Source: Valencia hispanica | Taxonomy: Eukaryota > Chordata > Actinopteri > Cyprinodontiformes > Valenciidae | Length of the DNA: 64,000 bases | Direction: 5' to 3' | Assembly (NCBI GenBank): GCA_963556495.2 | Contig: OY747700.1 | Location: 3,357,501 to 3,421,500 of the forward strand | Shown: positions 22,490-32,826 of the stretch, piece by piece | How positions within the stretch are numbered: position 1 is the stretch's first letter | Layout of the letters: each line of letters begins with the position of its first letter | Position numbers and translations under genes: made by a program | The notes under the pieces: generated by a model | Told to the model about the DNA's origin: nothing | What the model saw: the letters and a program-made list of their open reading frames with translations, nothing else | Databases searched by the model: none

Positions 22490-22640
22490 GATCAGGCCCA
22501 ATTTCCGATCATTTGATCGGATCGGGACATTCCTAGTTTTTAGCCTTACAATAGATACAATAGATCTTTAATGTATTTTGGTGCTAAGCCACTCAGTGAT
22601 TTATAAACTAGTGAAAGTATTTTGCAGTCTATTCTATTCA

Positions 22641-22740
22641 ATTTAATGCAGTTAATTTATATAGCGCCGATTCACAACAGATGTTGTCTCAAGGCACTTT
22701 CGAAGAAAAATAATTTCAATCATACAAACATTCCAATAAG
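22641..22740 (-). repeat. antisense LINE 3' tail (about 100 bp)
   Basis: ATTTATATAGCGCCGATTCACAACAG...TCTCAAGGCACTTTC...CATACAAACATTCCAATAAG is the antisense 3' terminus of the LINE family seen at 47944-48245 (antisense) and about 52015-52140 (sense). Confidence 0.75.
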
Positions 22741-23219
22741 TTGGAATGAGTGGAAGAGAAATGTGTGGATTTCCTTTCTGATAAAGCTATTAGTCCGATT
22801 ATTGCCAAAATTCGATTCAGATGTGCATGTAAACGTATTGAGTGTGTATGACGGGTATGCTGTTTTGACAGATCATTGCCTTATAGAAAAGTTTATATAA
22901 GTTTATATTTACAGCTTATTCTGTAATGAGGTATGCTGTTTAGAGAGCCACATGTTAAATAGAAAAATACAATTTATTAAGGGTTTTGCTGTTTTTTCAG
23001 GTCGTTCATTGCAAGTCTGAACCCAGGAGAAGTTGTTCTGGAAACCACATACACTTTTGAAAATATCCAGATGCGCATGTTTTAAATTTAACACTTAAAT
23101 CTTATCGGACTACCATTTTAAGTCGGACATAACAGATCTCAGCAACGTTTTTTTTCTCTTTTTTTTTTTTACCTTACAACATCCGAAAATATCTTAGTTT
23201 AAATATTGAAAATGTAGAT
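22741..23219. other. nothing recognised
   Basis: A+T-rich sequence with no exon, domain or repeat border that I can see. Confidence 0.4.
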
Positions 23220-23670
23220 GCCTTTAAAGAGCAAGTCACCCTCTAACCAGGGGGAGCTGACATTTTGACAGCAGCACAGTCAAACACTAAACTAAACTAA
23301 AAAAGCTAGGCTAAAGATTCTAACTAAATGCTATGCTAAAGAAATCGCTAACCTGTTAAACGGCGTAAACACTTCCTTGCTATTCCAACTCTCTACGGAG
23401 GCATGGCCGACTGCTTTTATACCCCACAGCGACAGTGCAGCTGACATCACACGTACCGGCTAATGGCAAATATCACCGCTTAGCCAATAGCGATGGCAGA
23501 TTTGAATTCAAATGTTTGACTTTTAACCTGAAGAAGGCACCACACTGATGGTTTTATTCAGAAAATGTATGTTTTGAATAAGATGCACAAAAATGCTAAA
23601 ATAATGACTACACATGTAGACAGTACCATTAGAAGGTTATTTATACATTTTATCAGCAAAAAAGTTGATT
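23220..23670 (+). repeat. dispersed DNA-transposon-like repeat, copy 1
   Basis: Begins CCTTTAAAGAGCAAGTCACC and contains CTATTCCAACTCTCTACGGAGG, GAAGAAGGCACCACACTGATGG and TTTATACATTTTATCAGC. The same ordered words occur at 35165-35480 (same strand) and 26955-27250 (opposite strand). TTTAAAGAGCAA occurs at an end in both orientations, implying terminal inverted repeats. There is no coding capacity. Confidence 0.75.
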
Positions 23671-24419
23671 TTGAGGCCACTTGTTTCATAATCATGGACA
23701 TTTCAGAGTTTTCCCTTTTGGTTTTTTGGTGAAAATCTACTCCATTTTTTATTTATTTATAATAACCATAATACACCAGATTAAATGATTTAACACAACA
23801 TTACACGATTTTACGACTCCACTCCCTACAATTTGTATATGGAAAACTTCTGTCAACATTTCTTGTGATTTTATAAGGCATGCAGTTAGGTAATGTGTAT
23901 ATAAAATGCGATATATGACACCAAAATCTACCGCTTGTAGTTTGAGATTTGCTGAAATGAGGGTTTGACTTATGCCGCAAGTTTGCCGCAAGTTTCACTG
24001 CTGTACATGTGCATTACCCAAAGGTACGCCATTCTGATGGGTATGGTGTTCCCTCAGAACACTGGAACCAACAGCTCTACTCTCTTCTAAGAACTTCAAA
24101 ATAAAACTGATACACACCATCCATTTTCTGTACCCTTCATTCCTATACAGGGTTGCGGAAATGGAAATGCGTTTTCGCTATGCAAAGCTTCTGACGTGAC
24201 ACAGACAGCCTGCGCGCTTCTGCATTGACTTTACATGTAAACCTGACGCCCATGACGCTTCAAATGCATTTGGTGTCTGGCAATTTTAAAAACAAACTGA
24301 TGCCCCTGGTAGTATCAGTGTGTCTGTGTCAAAAAGAAAGGGGCAGCAAGTTACGCTATTGTTTGATTCACAATCCAATAGTAGCCTAAATACTTCCATC
24401 CCTACACTTGGAAGAGTTC
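23671..24419. other. nothing gene-like; possible SINE-tail scrap at about 24115-24150
   Basis: CACCATCCATTTTCTGTACCC...TTCCTATACAGGGTTGCGG is like an antisense SINE tail. The rest is unassigned. This is the region just upstream of the first recognised col4a4 exon, and no signal-peptide exon or promoter could be identified. Confidence 0.35.
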
Positions 24420-24690
24420 ATTTCCACCCATGCGATGCAGAAAAGTGCAGCCAACATTTTACAGCAGCCGATGGAGCTTTCAGGACCTCATCTTCTCCAG
24501 GGTTGTCCATCCGTTTTCCACCATGGACCGTGGGAAACCACATTCTCCACACTTTGCTGGTGCATGGCAGAAAGAAGACAGTCTGGGTACCAGACTGGCC
24601 TGCCTGCAGTCCTGACCTGTCCCCAAAAACAAACAACCTCACACCGTTGGACATCCGAACACATGTTTACAGGATGGGTTGGAATTGGGA
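24420..24690 (+). pseudogene. Tc1-like transposase scrap
   Basis: Contains GGAAACCACATTCTCCACACTTTG and a frame coding WVPDWPACSPDLSP, corresponding to the region around the catalytic Glu (WPAxSPDLxPIEN). Only this piece survives, without ends. Confidence 0.6.
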
Positions 24691-24809
24691 ATAAATGGCA
24701 TTGAACAGTTTTGTTTATATTAATTTAATCAAGACTGAATATTTCTGAATGAAACACTGAAGCAGCTAGAGCATCATAACTCAATAATCTGTCTTCTCCT
24801 GGTTTCCAG

Positions 24810-24881
24810 GGCAACCTGGACGAGCCGTGTGATGGGCGGGACTGCACCACCTGCCAGTGTTTTCCAGCTAAAGGAGCTAGG
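24810..24881 (+). CDS. col4a4: col4a4 exon a: 7S domain cysteine segment
   Basis: Acceptor TTTCCAG and donor GTGAGT, 24 codons, phase 0. It codes GNLDEPCDGRDCTTCQCFPA followed by KGAR. The four cysteines form the N-terminal 7S cross-linking cluster through which four type IV trimers are joined. This corresponds to the second coding exon in human. The signal peptide must lie in an upstream exon that was not found in the 24.8 kb available. Confidence 0.92.
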
Positions 24882-25099
24882 GTGAGTCATAATCCACACG
24901 GCAGCCAATAACAGCAGTTTCTATACCGGTTACAGGAGAAGTGATGCGTTCACTGGCGGCTTGGAAACCACGAACACAGAGCGGCTCCACAGCGAGGAGC
25001 GGGGAGTGTCAGATAGGAATGTTGGGATGTTCAATTAGAGGATGTTTATTTCAGTTTGAGTCAGCAGATTCCACACCCACACACAGAACATCTAGATCT

Positions 25100-25710
25100 G
25101 CTATGCTCAGTTGAACCTACACTGGAGTTACAAGCATCTTAGCTGGGCTGAGGAGAACCAGAACCAGACTGCTGCTTTGTGGTCCAAAGTCCTCTTTTCA
25201 GATGAAAGTAAAGTTTTTATTTTATTTAAACCTGAAGGTCCCAGAGTCTGGAGGATGAGTGGAGAACGTCGCTGGAGGTCCAGAGTGAAGTTTCCACAGT
25301 CAGTGATGAGCTGGTACCATGTCATCTGGTTCTGCTCCACTGGGTTTTCTGAAGTCAACAGAGCCATCTAGCAGGACATGTTAGAGCTCCATGGAGATGC
25401 TGATTTCATTTTCCATCAGGACTTGGTACCGACCCACACTGCCGAAAGTACCAGAAGCTGGTCCAATGAACCTGGTGGTACTGGGCTTGACTGGCCAGCT
25501 AACGGGCCTGACCAGAACCCCAGAGAGAAGCTATGGACGGTTAACCCGAAGGTCTCTATGAAAGCAACCTGGGCTTCCAGAACCTCAGCAGAACCACAGG
25601 CTGATCTCCTCCATGCCACGCTGCATTGATGCAGGAATTCATGCTAAAGGAGCCCCAACCAAGTATTGGCTCCATAGAAATGAACATAGTTTACAGAAAC
25701 CTGACATTTC
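25100..25710 (+). pseudogene. Tc1-like transposon remnant
   Basis: The plus-strand text codes WSKVLFSDESKVFILFKPEG (first catalytic Asp), then FHQDLVPTHTAESTRSW (second Asp) and LDWPANGPDQNPREKLW (degraded [11 protein letters not shown]). It ends with the family 3' text GCTAAAGGAGCCCCAACCAAGTATTG. Stops, and the deletion between FSEVNRAI and MLELHGDADF, show it is dead. Confidence 0.8.
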
Positions 25711-26384
25711 CTGTTTAGAACACATGAATAATAAAGAGCAGAACCAGGTGGGAGGGATGAAGGGGTGGAGGACCAGGATCAGATTTAGCAGCCAAGAACC
25801 CAGACCCAGCTCCCAGGGCAGGGATGGAGGAACCATGATATCCTTTTCATTAACACCTCTCCATGGCGCTTCTTCTCTACCGCGTTCTGTTGTCAACCGT
25901 CTCCTCTGCTCATGGCTGAAGTTCAGATGCCAGGTGTCCAATCAGCAATCAGCTTCAGGAGGCTTTAATGAAGCGTTCCTCCTGGAACCAATTAAACAAC
26001 AGGCAGAAGGTCACATGACTGTTAGCGTCCATGCAGTCAGCTTACTGAGCAAACAACAACAGAAGCAGCGTGTATCCAGGTGATGGGCCCAAACCACCTG
26101 AGGGGGGCGCTGTGTATGTTGGTGTGTGTTTGTACAGCTGGGGGCAGCAGACAGGCAGAGGGGGATTGTGGTTTGTCGTCTGTCTCGGTGATTTCACAGC
26201 CGAGCGGCTTCGGAGAAAGGAGGACGGACGGAGGCCTAACAGAGATCACAGCTGTCACATCCCATCACACACACACCCTGCTCAAAGCTTGTTCACACAC
26301 ACCTCGGGCCTCTGGGCAGACCAGGCCAAACTGAGCTGTGTGGCCACAATGACAAGAAGTATTTGCGAAGGACTGAAGGTGCGG

Positions 26385-26470
26385 CTTTCAGAGCAGCTCC
26401 AACCGTCAAGCATTGTGGTGGGAGCATCATGATGTGGGGCTGCTTTGCTGCCAGTGGCACTGATGCGGAC
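26385..26470 (+). pseudogene. Tc1-like transposase scrap
   Basis: Codes AAPTVKHCGGSIMMWGCFAA, the conserved block between the first and second catalytic Asp of Tc1 transposases. No flanking parts or ends are recognised. Confidence 0.65.
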
Positions 26471-26954
26471 TCCCTTCAGATTCTAATAACTTTACCTCAA
26501 ATCAACGACTGTGTGGTTGAACCCTGGTCAGGATGGATCCTCTCATGCTTTCATCCAGCAGCAGCAGATAACTGATGATGATGATGATGTCGCTGCATTA
26601 ATAAAGTTGCCCAGACAAGACTCCCAGTTGATTCACACCCCTGTGGTAACCACGGTGACAGCAGTTCGAGCAACCTCTGCAAACATTCCTGGGTTCTGCT
26701 TTGGAAAACCCCTGAAACACCCTAATCAGATCCTACTAAATAAAAGCCTTCATATTTAACGAAGGAATTTAATGCAGAATTAGGACATAATTATATAATT
26801 GTTATAAAGGACGACCCAAATGTAATGAGCAATGTGGATGATAGTGGTTTAATAAATGAAGTAGACAAGGAAAACTTACAACAATAAGACTGTAGGGCAT
26901 GAAGGAAAACACTGACTTCGTGGAATAACTGAGCTGACACAGAAGAAGTCGGAG

Positions 26955-27250
26955 GATTTTAAAGAGCAACGCAACCCCAAATCAGCTTTGTTTTGCTGAT
27001 AAACTGTATAAATCAGTGTCTAATAGCGCTATCTACATGTCTGGTCATTATTTTTGGTATTTTAGTAAATGTGAGTGAAAATATTAATTTCCTACCAAAA
27101 TCCATTAGTGTGGTGCCCTCTTCAGTTTAAAACTCTACACTGCACTTGAATTAGTTTCAAGCATTGCTACTGGCTGACCTGTGGAGTATAAAACAAGCCA
27201 AGTCTTGGCCACGCCTCCGTCGCGAGTTGGAGTTGAAGTTGACGCCGCCC
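26955..27250 (-). repeat. dispersed DNA-transposon-like repeat, copy 2 (antisense)
   Basis: Starts TTTAAAGAGCAACGCAACCCC and contains GATAAACTGTATAAATCAGTGTC, TTTGGTATTTTAG, TGGTGCCCTCTTCAG and GGCCACGCCTCCGTCGCGAGTTGGAG. These are the inverse of words in the copies at 23.2 and 35.2 kb. Confidence 0.75.
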
Positions 27251-27492
27251 AGCCTTCTCCCCCCTCAGTCCGCCAGGCAACGCCTCTTTTTGCTGCATTT
27301 TTTTACACCAGAAATGTAGATGGAGTAAAACTCTGGAAACAGGTTAAGGTGGAGCTGCAGAGGAAGACTGCAGATTACATGCAGCTGGGAAGTGAAGCAG
27401 AGTGGCAAAGAGAAAACAAAACGGAAGGAAAACAAAGATGGAAACAAGGAACTAACCCTAAATCCCTATATAATTGGGATTCCCTATATAAT

Positions 27493-27790
27493 AGCGGCTG
27501 TGGCTCAGGAGTGAGGAGTTCGTCTTGTAACCGGAGGGTTGCCGGTTTGTCCGTCTCAGTCATTGTGTCTTTGGGCAAGACACTTCACCCTTCTGCCTAC
27601 TGGTGGTGGTCAGAGGGCCCGGTGGCGCCAGTGTTCGCCAGCCTCGCTTCTCTCAGCTGTGGCTACAGTGTATGAAGTGTGTGAATGTGTGCGTGAATGG
27701 GTGAATGACTGAATGTAACGTGAAGCGCTTTGGGGTCCTCAAGGACTAAATAGAGAGCTATACAAGTACAGGCCATTAACCACTTACCAT
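27493..27790 (+). mobile_element. tRNA-derived SINE
   Basis: The head GCGGCTGTGGCTCAGGAG is tRNA-like. The body TTGGGCAAGACACTTCACCC...CCTACTGGTGGTGG and the end GTGAAGCGCTTTGGGGTCCTCAAGGACTAAATAGAGAGCTATACAAGTACAGGCCATT are shared in order with the SINE at 56256-56560. The B box is degenerate. Confidence 0.8.
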
Positions 27791-28254
27791 ATAAGAAGAA
27801 AACCAGCTCAGGGGAGACTAATAATAAAAAGATCTGCTTAAATAAGAAATAACATTTAAGGATAGGACAAAAGGAAGAAGAAAACAAAAAGATAAAAACA
27901 CTCAACAGAAACTTAAATCACAGTTTAATAAAAACACAACGAACACAGAGGAAAATGATGGGATAAGAGAGGAAGGCCCTCAAAGCGTGATGCAGACACG
28001 CCAAATTTTTTCAATTATCCGTCCGAAAGCGCAAGACTGTGATTGGTCAGCACGCCACTTTCTTCATTCATCAACAGCACCGCCATTTACTAAAAAAAAA
28101 CGTTCCTGAAAATATCTAGCAGCAGACATGGAGCTGATCGAAGAACGTCTTTGATTAGACAAGTGTTCAGCATCCGTTGCATAGCGAGTGAGACAGGAAT
28201 ATTTCTAAGTAATTCAATTTAGAGTTCTCTGTATATACAGTATTTTCTCAAACA

Positions 28255-28590
28255 TCTTGGGTCAACCATCCCAGCCTATGAATTCAGGTTTTCCAAACGC
28301 TTCCATGGCTAAAGGTGTAAAAAAGATACAAAAAATACTGCTTCTACAAACCTTGGGGAAGGAACAGGTTGCTCTCAGGAGCTCAGTGAATTCCAGCGTG
28401 ATGCATTTCCAGGAGATGGTCAAAACGTCCTATAAACACACTCCTACAGCCAGTGGAGTAGAAGCTGTTGGAGCAGAGGCTCAGCCAACATTAAACTGAA
28501 CCAAATGGATTAAGAGAAGGATGTCACTCAAGAGTATCTGTGTGCTGGTAACACAAGCGGATACTTTTGGAACTTCAGTGTCATTTTCTG
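28255..28590 (+). mobile_element. deleted Tc1-like derivative
   Basis: GCTCTCAGGAGCTCAGTGAATTCCAGCG (transposase start region) is joined directly to ATGGTCAAAACGTCCTATAAACACACTCC...GGATTAAGAGAAGGATGTCACTCAAG (C-terminal end and 3' flank), then GGATACTTTTGGAACTTCAGTG. About 1 kb of the family's interior is missing. The left border is not fixed. A longer decayed copy of the same family is at about 63.1-63.8 kb. Confidence 0.7.
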
Positions 28591-29202
28591 ATTAAAAACT
28601 ATTCGTTTTTTAGACTCACAAGACTAAAGTGATGGGAATGTTTTGAAGTAATTAGAATCAATTGATTAGTTACATTTTTGTAAATGCATCTAGGGAATAT
28701 GTTATGTAGAGATCATCAGGGCGCGTAAACAGACGTCAGTAAACAGCCGATATCAGCTGGACGCCCTCTGACCTCGTTCCTTATACTCTACAGTGATTTA
28801 ACCTTGTGGGACCTGACATCACCACTGCGTATAAGGGACTGAAGAAGATAATGTTTGATTATCACATACCATATAATATTAAGAATGGGAGGGTGCGGGG
28901 GAGTTCCAGCATGGCACTGTTCTGGGTGCACGGTGTGTCTTGTAATCTGGCCAGTCTACTCATAAAATATCTAAAACGCCTAAAGGACTCCAGTCCCATC
29001 TTCGTTTAAAAGAAGAAGATATTTTTTTTCTACATAACGATTGAAGAGCTTTTCATCATATTTGTGCACAAAAAGCTAATTTGAGTACTGAAAGAGACAG
29101 AAGTTGTTCAAGTGAAAAGCTTCAGTGTAAAAAGGGAAGACTCCCCTGGCAACAGATATAACACAACACAATATAAAAGGAAAATGTCTCTGTTGATGTG
29201 TG

Positions 29203-29215
29203 TGTGTGTGTGACA
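29203..29215. repeat. short (TG)n run
   Basis: TG dinucleotide run of about 13 bases inside the col4a4 intron. Confidence 0.8.
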
Positions 29216-29339
29216 TTGCAAACTGGCTGACGGACAAGTGTAAACTAGGCCCTGGCTGCAAAAATAAAGGAATGATCACCTAACACCTGAGAATCATGAC
29301 ACGTAAAGTACTTCTGGAGGTTAACTAGTAATGGAAATC

Positions 29340-29463
29340 CAGTCATTTAGCACTGCAGAGGCCTGGTACAGATCCATTCATCTGATTCAGGTGTTGGAGC
29401 AGGGACGCATCTAAAAGTTGCAGGATGGCAGGTCTGGAGGACGGGACTTGGACACCCCTGCTA
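29340..29463. mobile_element. hAT-like MITE fragment (right end)
   Basis: GATTCAGGTGTTGGAGCAGGGACGCATCTAAAAGTTGCAGGA...ACTTGGACACCCCTG is the right half of the same MITE family as 17041-17280. The left half is absent. Confidence 0.65.
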
Positions 29464-29472
29464 TAGTACCAG

Positions 29473-29632
29473 GGTCTTCAGTTCTCGAAGGGCTACCATC
29501 CAGCTACTTTTAGATGCATCTCTGCTCCAACACCTGAATCTAAAGGCTGGATTAGCTTCTTGGCTCGTCAGCAGGTGTTGCTAAGGCCTGTTTGCAGGAT
29601 AGTAACTCTGAAAGGCTAGAGTTGGGCACTTT
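29473..29632. mobile_element. hAT-like MITE, second adjacent copy
   Basis: Begins CAGGGTCTTCAGTTCTCGAAGGGC, continues ACTTTTAGATGCATCTCTGCTCCAACACCTGAATC and ends CTAGAGTTGGGCAC. It faces the preceding fragment, so the two form a local palindrome of about 60 bp arms. Confidence 0.65.
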
Positions 29633-29722
29633 AAGTAACATTTCTGCTGCTATTATTTGCACATCTGTTTTTCACAGTTTATATTTTTTAGCTTTTTGTA
29701 AATAATACATTTACTTTTTAAT

Positions 29723-30885
29723 TAGGGATGGGCATAATTGATTGATTAATTGATCATCAAGAATTTCATCGATGACATTTTTTTTTTACCGATCAATTAA
29801 CGCATGTTCTGTTGCGTACTGTGAGTTTTGAAGGAATGCAATAAATTTTGCTATGTGGCAGTAATTAAACACTTTACCACAAGAGGGCGATGACTGAAAA
29901 TAAAACCCACAGGCCGACTCAGTTTCTTGCCAGTTTCTGTGTATTTCAAAAATAGCATTGTCATGAAGAGGTCACAACAAAGTGTGGCGTGGGACCACTT
30001 TGACTAAAAAAAACAAACAAACAAAAAGTCTCGGTTCACTGCCAACACAGTGAAGCTGTGTATAAGTACTTGAACGCACTTCCAACCCTGGTTAGAAGCG
30101 GAGCATCCTGCTCTTGGTCTCAACCTAGCATCAAGTCGGTGTTAGCATGGAGGAGCCCAGATGCACAACGAGTAGAGAAACTTACTCACCGATTACTTTC
30201 TGAGGGAGGCTCCGCCCCCCCTGGATTGCACCCCTACAGACTGGTGCAAAATGAATTAAACAAGATTCCAGAGGCTTGCCAGGTTAGCTTGGAGGAATGT
30301 GTATCACAGCGATGTCTGTCCCCTCACATGCTCATCTTTCTCAACAAAAATCAGTAGACTGATGCTAAAGTTGTATATACGTTACGGTTTCTTTTTTGTG
30401 TCTTTTTTTACTCTGTTAATGAGCCTAATTCATTGTTAGATACGCTGATCTCTCTCATACTCTTTCTTGACTCTTTTTGCCAAATGTAACACAAAACTAT
30501 AAGACCTATAAGTACTATATATATATATATTTTTTTTTATTAAGTTATTCTTTAACATGACTTTTTTTATTTTTTTTGGAGAAGAAAAAAAATCTGAGCG
30601 TCAGTGATGTTAATGAGTACCGTCTTTTAGCTGTCGGCTCCGCTGCTTATAGCGCATATTTTCTTTGTGCAACTACCGTAAATTAATTCCGTTTAACTTC
30701 CACAAGAGGTGTCCCACTTGTAATGAAGATCTCAATGAGGAAACACTATTTTTCTATTTTCGCTGCATTTTAATATAGCCTATGAACAATGAATTTTATT
30801 ATATAAATATCAATGATTTATCGAAAATCGATTGTTAATTCTCCCGATGATCGATGAAGACAGTTTAATCGAATGCCCATCCCTA
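29723..30885 (+). mobile_element. hAT transposon remnant (1.16 kb) with perfect 8 bp target duplication
   Basis: The ends are TAGGGATGGGCATAATTGA and the inverse of TCGAATGCCCATCCCTA. TTTTTAAT is repeated exactly at 29715-29722 and 30886-30893. Subterminal CATCGATGAC and GATCGATGAAG words are shared. The interior retains two protein scraps: a BED zinc-finger start (SVAWDHF at about 29975-30000) and a hAT dimerisation-domain end, so it is an internally deleted autonomous element. Confidence 0.92.
30058..30357 (+). pseudogene. hAT transposase C-terminal remnant
   Basis: An open frame of 99 codons ends CVSQRCLSPHMLIFLNKNQ, resembling the end of hAT dimerisation domains (LxPxHVDMLIFLxKN). The catalytic core is absent. 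The ATG at 30058 is unlikely to be a real start. Confidence 0.65.
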
Positions 30886-31153
30886 TTTTTAATGCACAAT
30901 TACACACAGGCATTCTGTAATTATTATCTTTTTTAATTATCCTACTCAGTTGCACATTCAAAACTGAGTATCCCATTTTATTTTTAACAACTGTGTAGTA
31001 CTTTGGTTTTGTAATTTTGTCCATAATGTCCATATATAATTTTTAAATCTGTTTTTATACTTTTCTATTTTTCGTGTGTGAATCTAAATACTTCTATTAT
31101 CTGTCACTTTGCTGCTGTTACAGCTGAATTTCCCCTTTGAGAAACAATAAAGG

Positions 31154-31215
31154 ATTATTCTATTCTATTCTATTCTATTCTATTCTATTCTATTCTATTC
31201 TATTCTATTCTATTC
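31154..31215. repeat. (ATTCT)n microsatellite after a repeat tail
   Basis: About twelve copies of the pentanucleotide ATTCT follow TTTGAGAAACAATAAAGGATT, a typical retroposon 3' end (about 31105-31153). Confidence 0.95.
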
Positions 31216-32691
31216 TACATTTGATCCCAAAGACAATAAAAAGCTACCAGTACTGCAGACCTCTACGTCTTCAGGTCCTGGTTTACTGAGCGATCTGTTT
31301 TTGCTGCACTGTTGTGATATAAAGCACCAATCTGTGGTCAGTAAACACCTGATCCAGGAGATAACAGATTAATCACATTATTAATCTAAGTTTGCAGCCT
31401 GCCCAAGTTAACTATTAACCACCGCCCCCTGGTGCTCACCTGCCCAGGTGAATCCATGTGAACACGCCTCAGATGGTAGTTTTTGTTTTCTCCTTAAGGG
31501 CTCATTACCCAGCAGATATCCGTGCTTCCTCACTGAGCCACAGAGCTTTATTTTCCTGAACTGCTGACCTACAACCAGCACATTTTCAGCTGAAGCTGCA
31601 GAGATCATTGATCTACAATCATGTTCCATTCAGCACTAGGATATTTACAAAAACAGCTCAAAACATGAGAGTATCATGAAAAAGTTAAATACTTCTGTCT
31701 CTCATTCCAGTAAGTGAAAACATGTCAAGCCTTTATTTTTTGTGTAATTTTGATGACTCTAGCTCATAGAGAAAAAAAAAACATGGACTTCAGCCATCAA
31801 CGTGTGATCACAAGATTATGACCAGCGGAACGAGATTTTGACTGAAATGAGATTTCTCTGCTTCTCCTCTGCAGGTTGAGCACAGCTTGCTTCTCCGTGG
31901 TGCAGTTTGAAAAGCATGTTACTTTGGGAATTGGAAGGTCGCAGAAAACATTGTAAATGTGCCTCCTATAAAGGTTTAATAAAGACAATGCTCTTTTCCA
32001 CAAGGTTTTTATTTGCATTGTTGCATTAAATTGTAGTTTGAATTTTTAACGAGTGAACATAATAAATATAATTTTAATCCAACTCTGGGGGAGGAAAACT
32101 GCTCACAATATGTTCTGAATTTGAACTTTAATTCAAATTCAAGCTTTTTAACATTAAATAAATGTTTAAAATTTTATTTATTTTTTCGTTTTATATTTTA
32201 TTCTTATTTCAGGTCTGCAGATCTAAAGGAAGAAATTAATCTGTTTAGCATCTGTAGGTCTTAGCTGCTGCTCACGGGCTGCCTGGAATTGCCTGTATTT
32301 GTGTGACACTGCCCCCCAGTGATCAGATGCTATCATTACAGGTTTTATTGCCCCGATTTTGCAATGGTACTTATTAGTGAGATACCTTCACATAAAGGCC
32401 ATCATGGACTCACAGCTGATAGTACATGTTGGGTTAGGCTGATTCTTTCTGAGAGGACAGAACCAGTTGATTCTATTCTAAACATTGGAGTTCCTGCGGT
32501 ATTTTACCAACAAGGAGGTCTTATAACTAGTTAAATGAAGATCTGTTTGGTCTCATCATGTTTCTATGTTTTGTTCTCATGGTCAACTTCTATAAGGTGC
32601 ACTTGTTAGAATATGTAAGGTTTTGCCAACACCCAGCATGCTTGATCATTGGTCAAGTTTTAAGCTTATCATAGTGTTTTATGTTCTGCAG

Positions 32692-32826
32692 GGTGCCCCA
32701 GGTCCTCTGGGTCCACAGGGCCCTCAGGGGCCTCCAGGCTTCCCTGGCCTTCAGGGACTTCCAGGACAGAAGGGTGATAGAGGAGATGAGGGGCCGATGG
32801 GACCTCCTGGTGGGAAAGGAGATGCT
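32692..32826 (+). CDS. col4a4: col4a4 exon b: 15 Gly-X-Y triplets with an RGD
   Basis: Acceptor TTCTGCAG, donor GTGAGT, 135 nt, phase 0. Exactly 15 uninterrupted Gly-X-Y triplets run from [12 protein letters not shown] to GPPGGKGDA, the same number as the matching human stretch from memory. Triplets 10-11 read GDRGDE and hold an RGD at the same triplet position as the human GMRGDR, a possible integrin contact. Confidence 0.95.

Larger units (their letters stand above)
20202..22535. mobile_element. hAT element A (outer), non-autonomous, carrying two further insertions
   Basis: The ends are TAGAGATGTCCCAATCACAT and the inverse of GATCGGGACATTCCTA. The target duplication is TTTTTTAG (20194-20201) against GTTTTTAG (22536-22543), 7 of 8. 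Subterminal GAGTCGAGTCCGAGTCATTTGATT and CGATCATTTGATCGG words are typical of the family. No transposase frame remains. It holds a LINE piece (20575-21020) and a second hAT (21168-22489). Confidence 0.85.
20025..22640 (-). mobile_element. L2-like LINE 3' fragment, antisense, split by a hAT element
   Basis: About 20025-20201 (TTTATTCGTAAAGCACATTTC... CTCTAAATAGATGTTTTTTAG) and 22544-22640 (CCTTACAATAG... TTTGGTGCTAAGCCACTCAGTGATTTATAAACTAGTGAAAGTATTTTG) are consecutive parts of one antisense L2 3' region. The same text occurs uninterrupted at about 37750-38045. The 2.3 kb between belongs to the inserted hAT. Confidence 0.8.
24882..32691 (+). other. col4a4: col4a4 intron after exon a (7.8 kb), transposon-rich
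   Basis: Holds two Tc1 remnants, a deleted Tc1, one SINE, one copy of a dispersed repeat, hAT MITEs and a 1.16 kb hAT element, all listed separately. The stretches 25711-26384, 26471-26954, 27791-28254, 28591-29339 and 31216-32691 show no exon or clear repeat. Confidence 0.8.

Noticed and set aside
29976..30357. domesticated BED-finger host gene
   Set aside because: The parts lie between hAT ends with a perfect target duplication, have stops between them, and lack the catalytic core.
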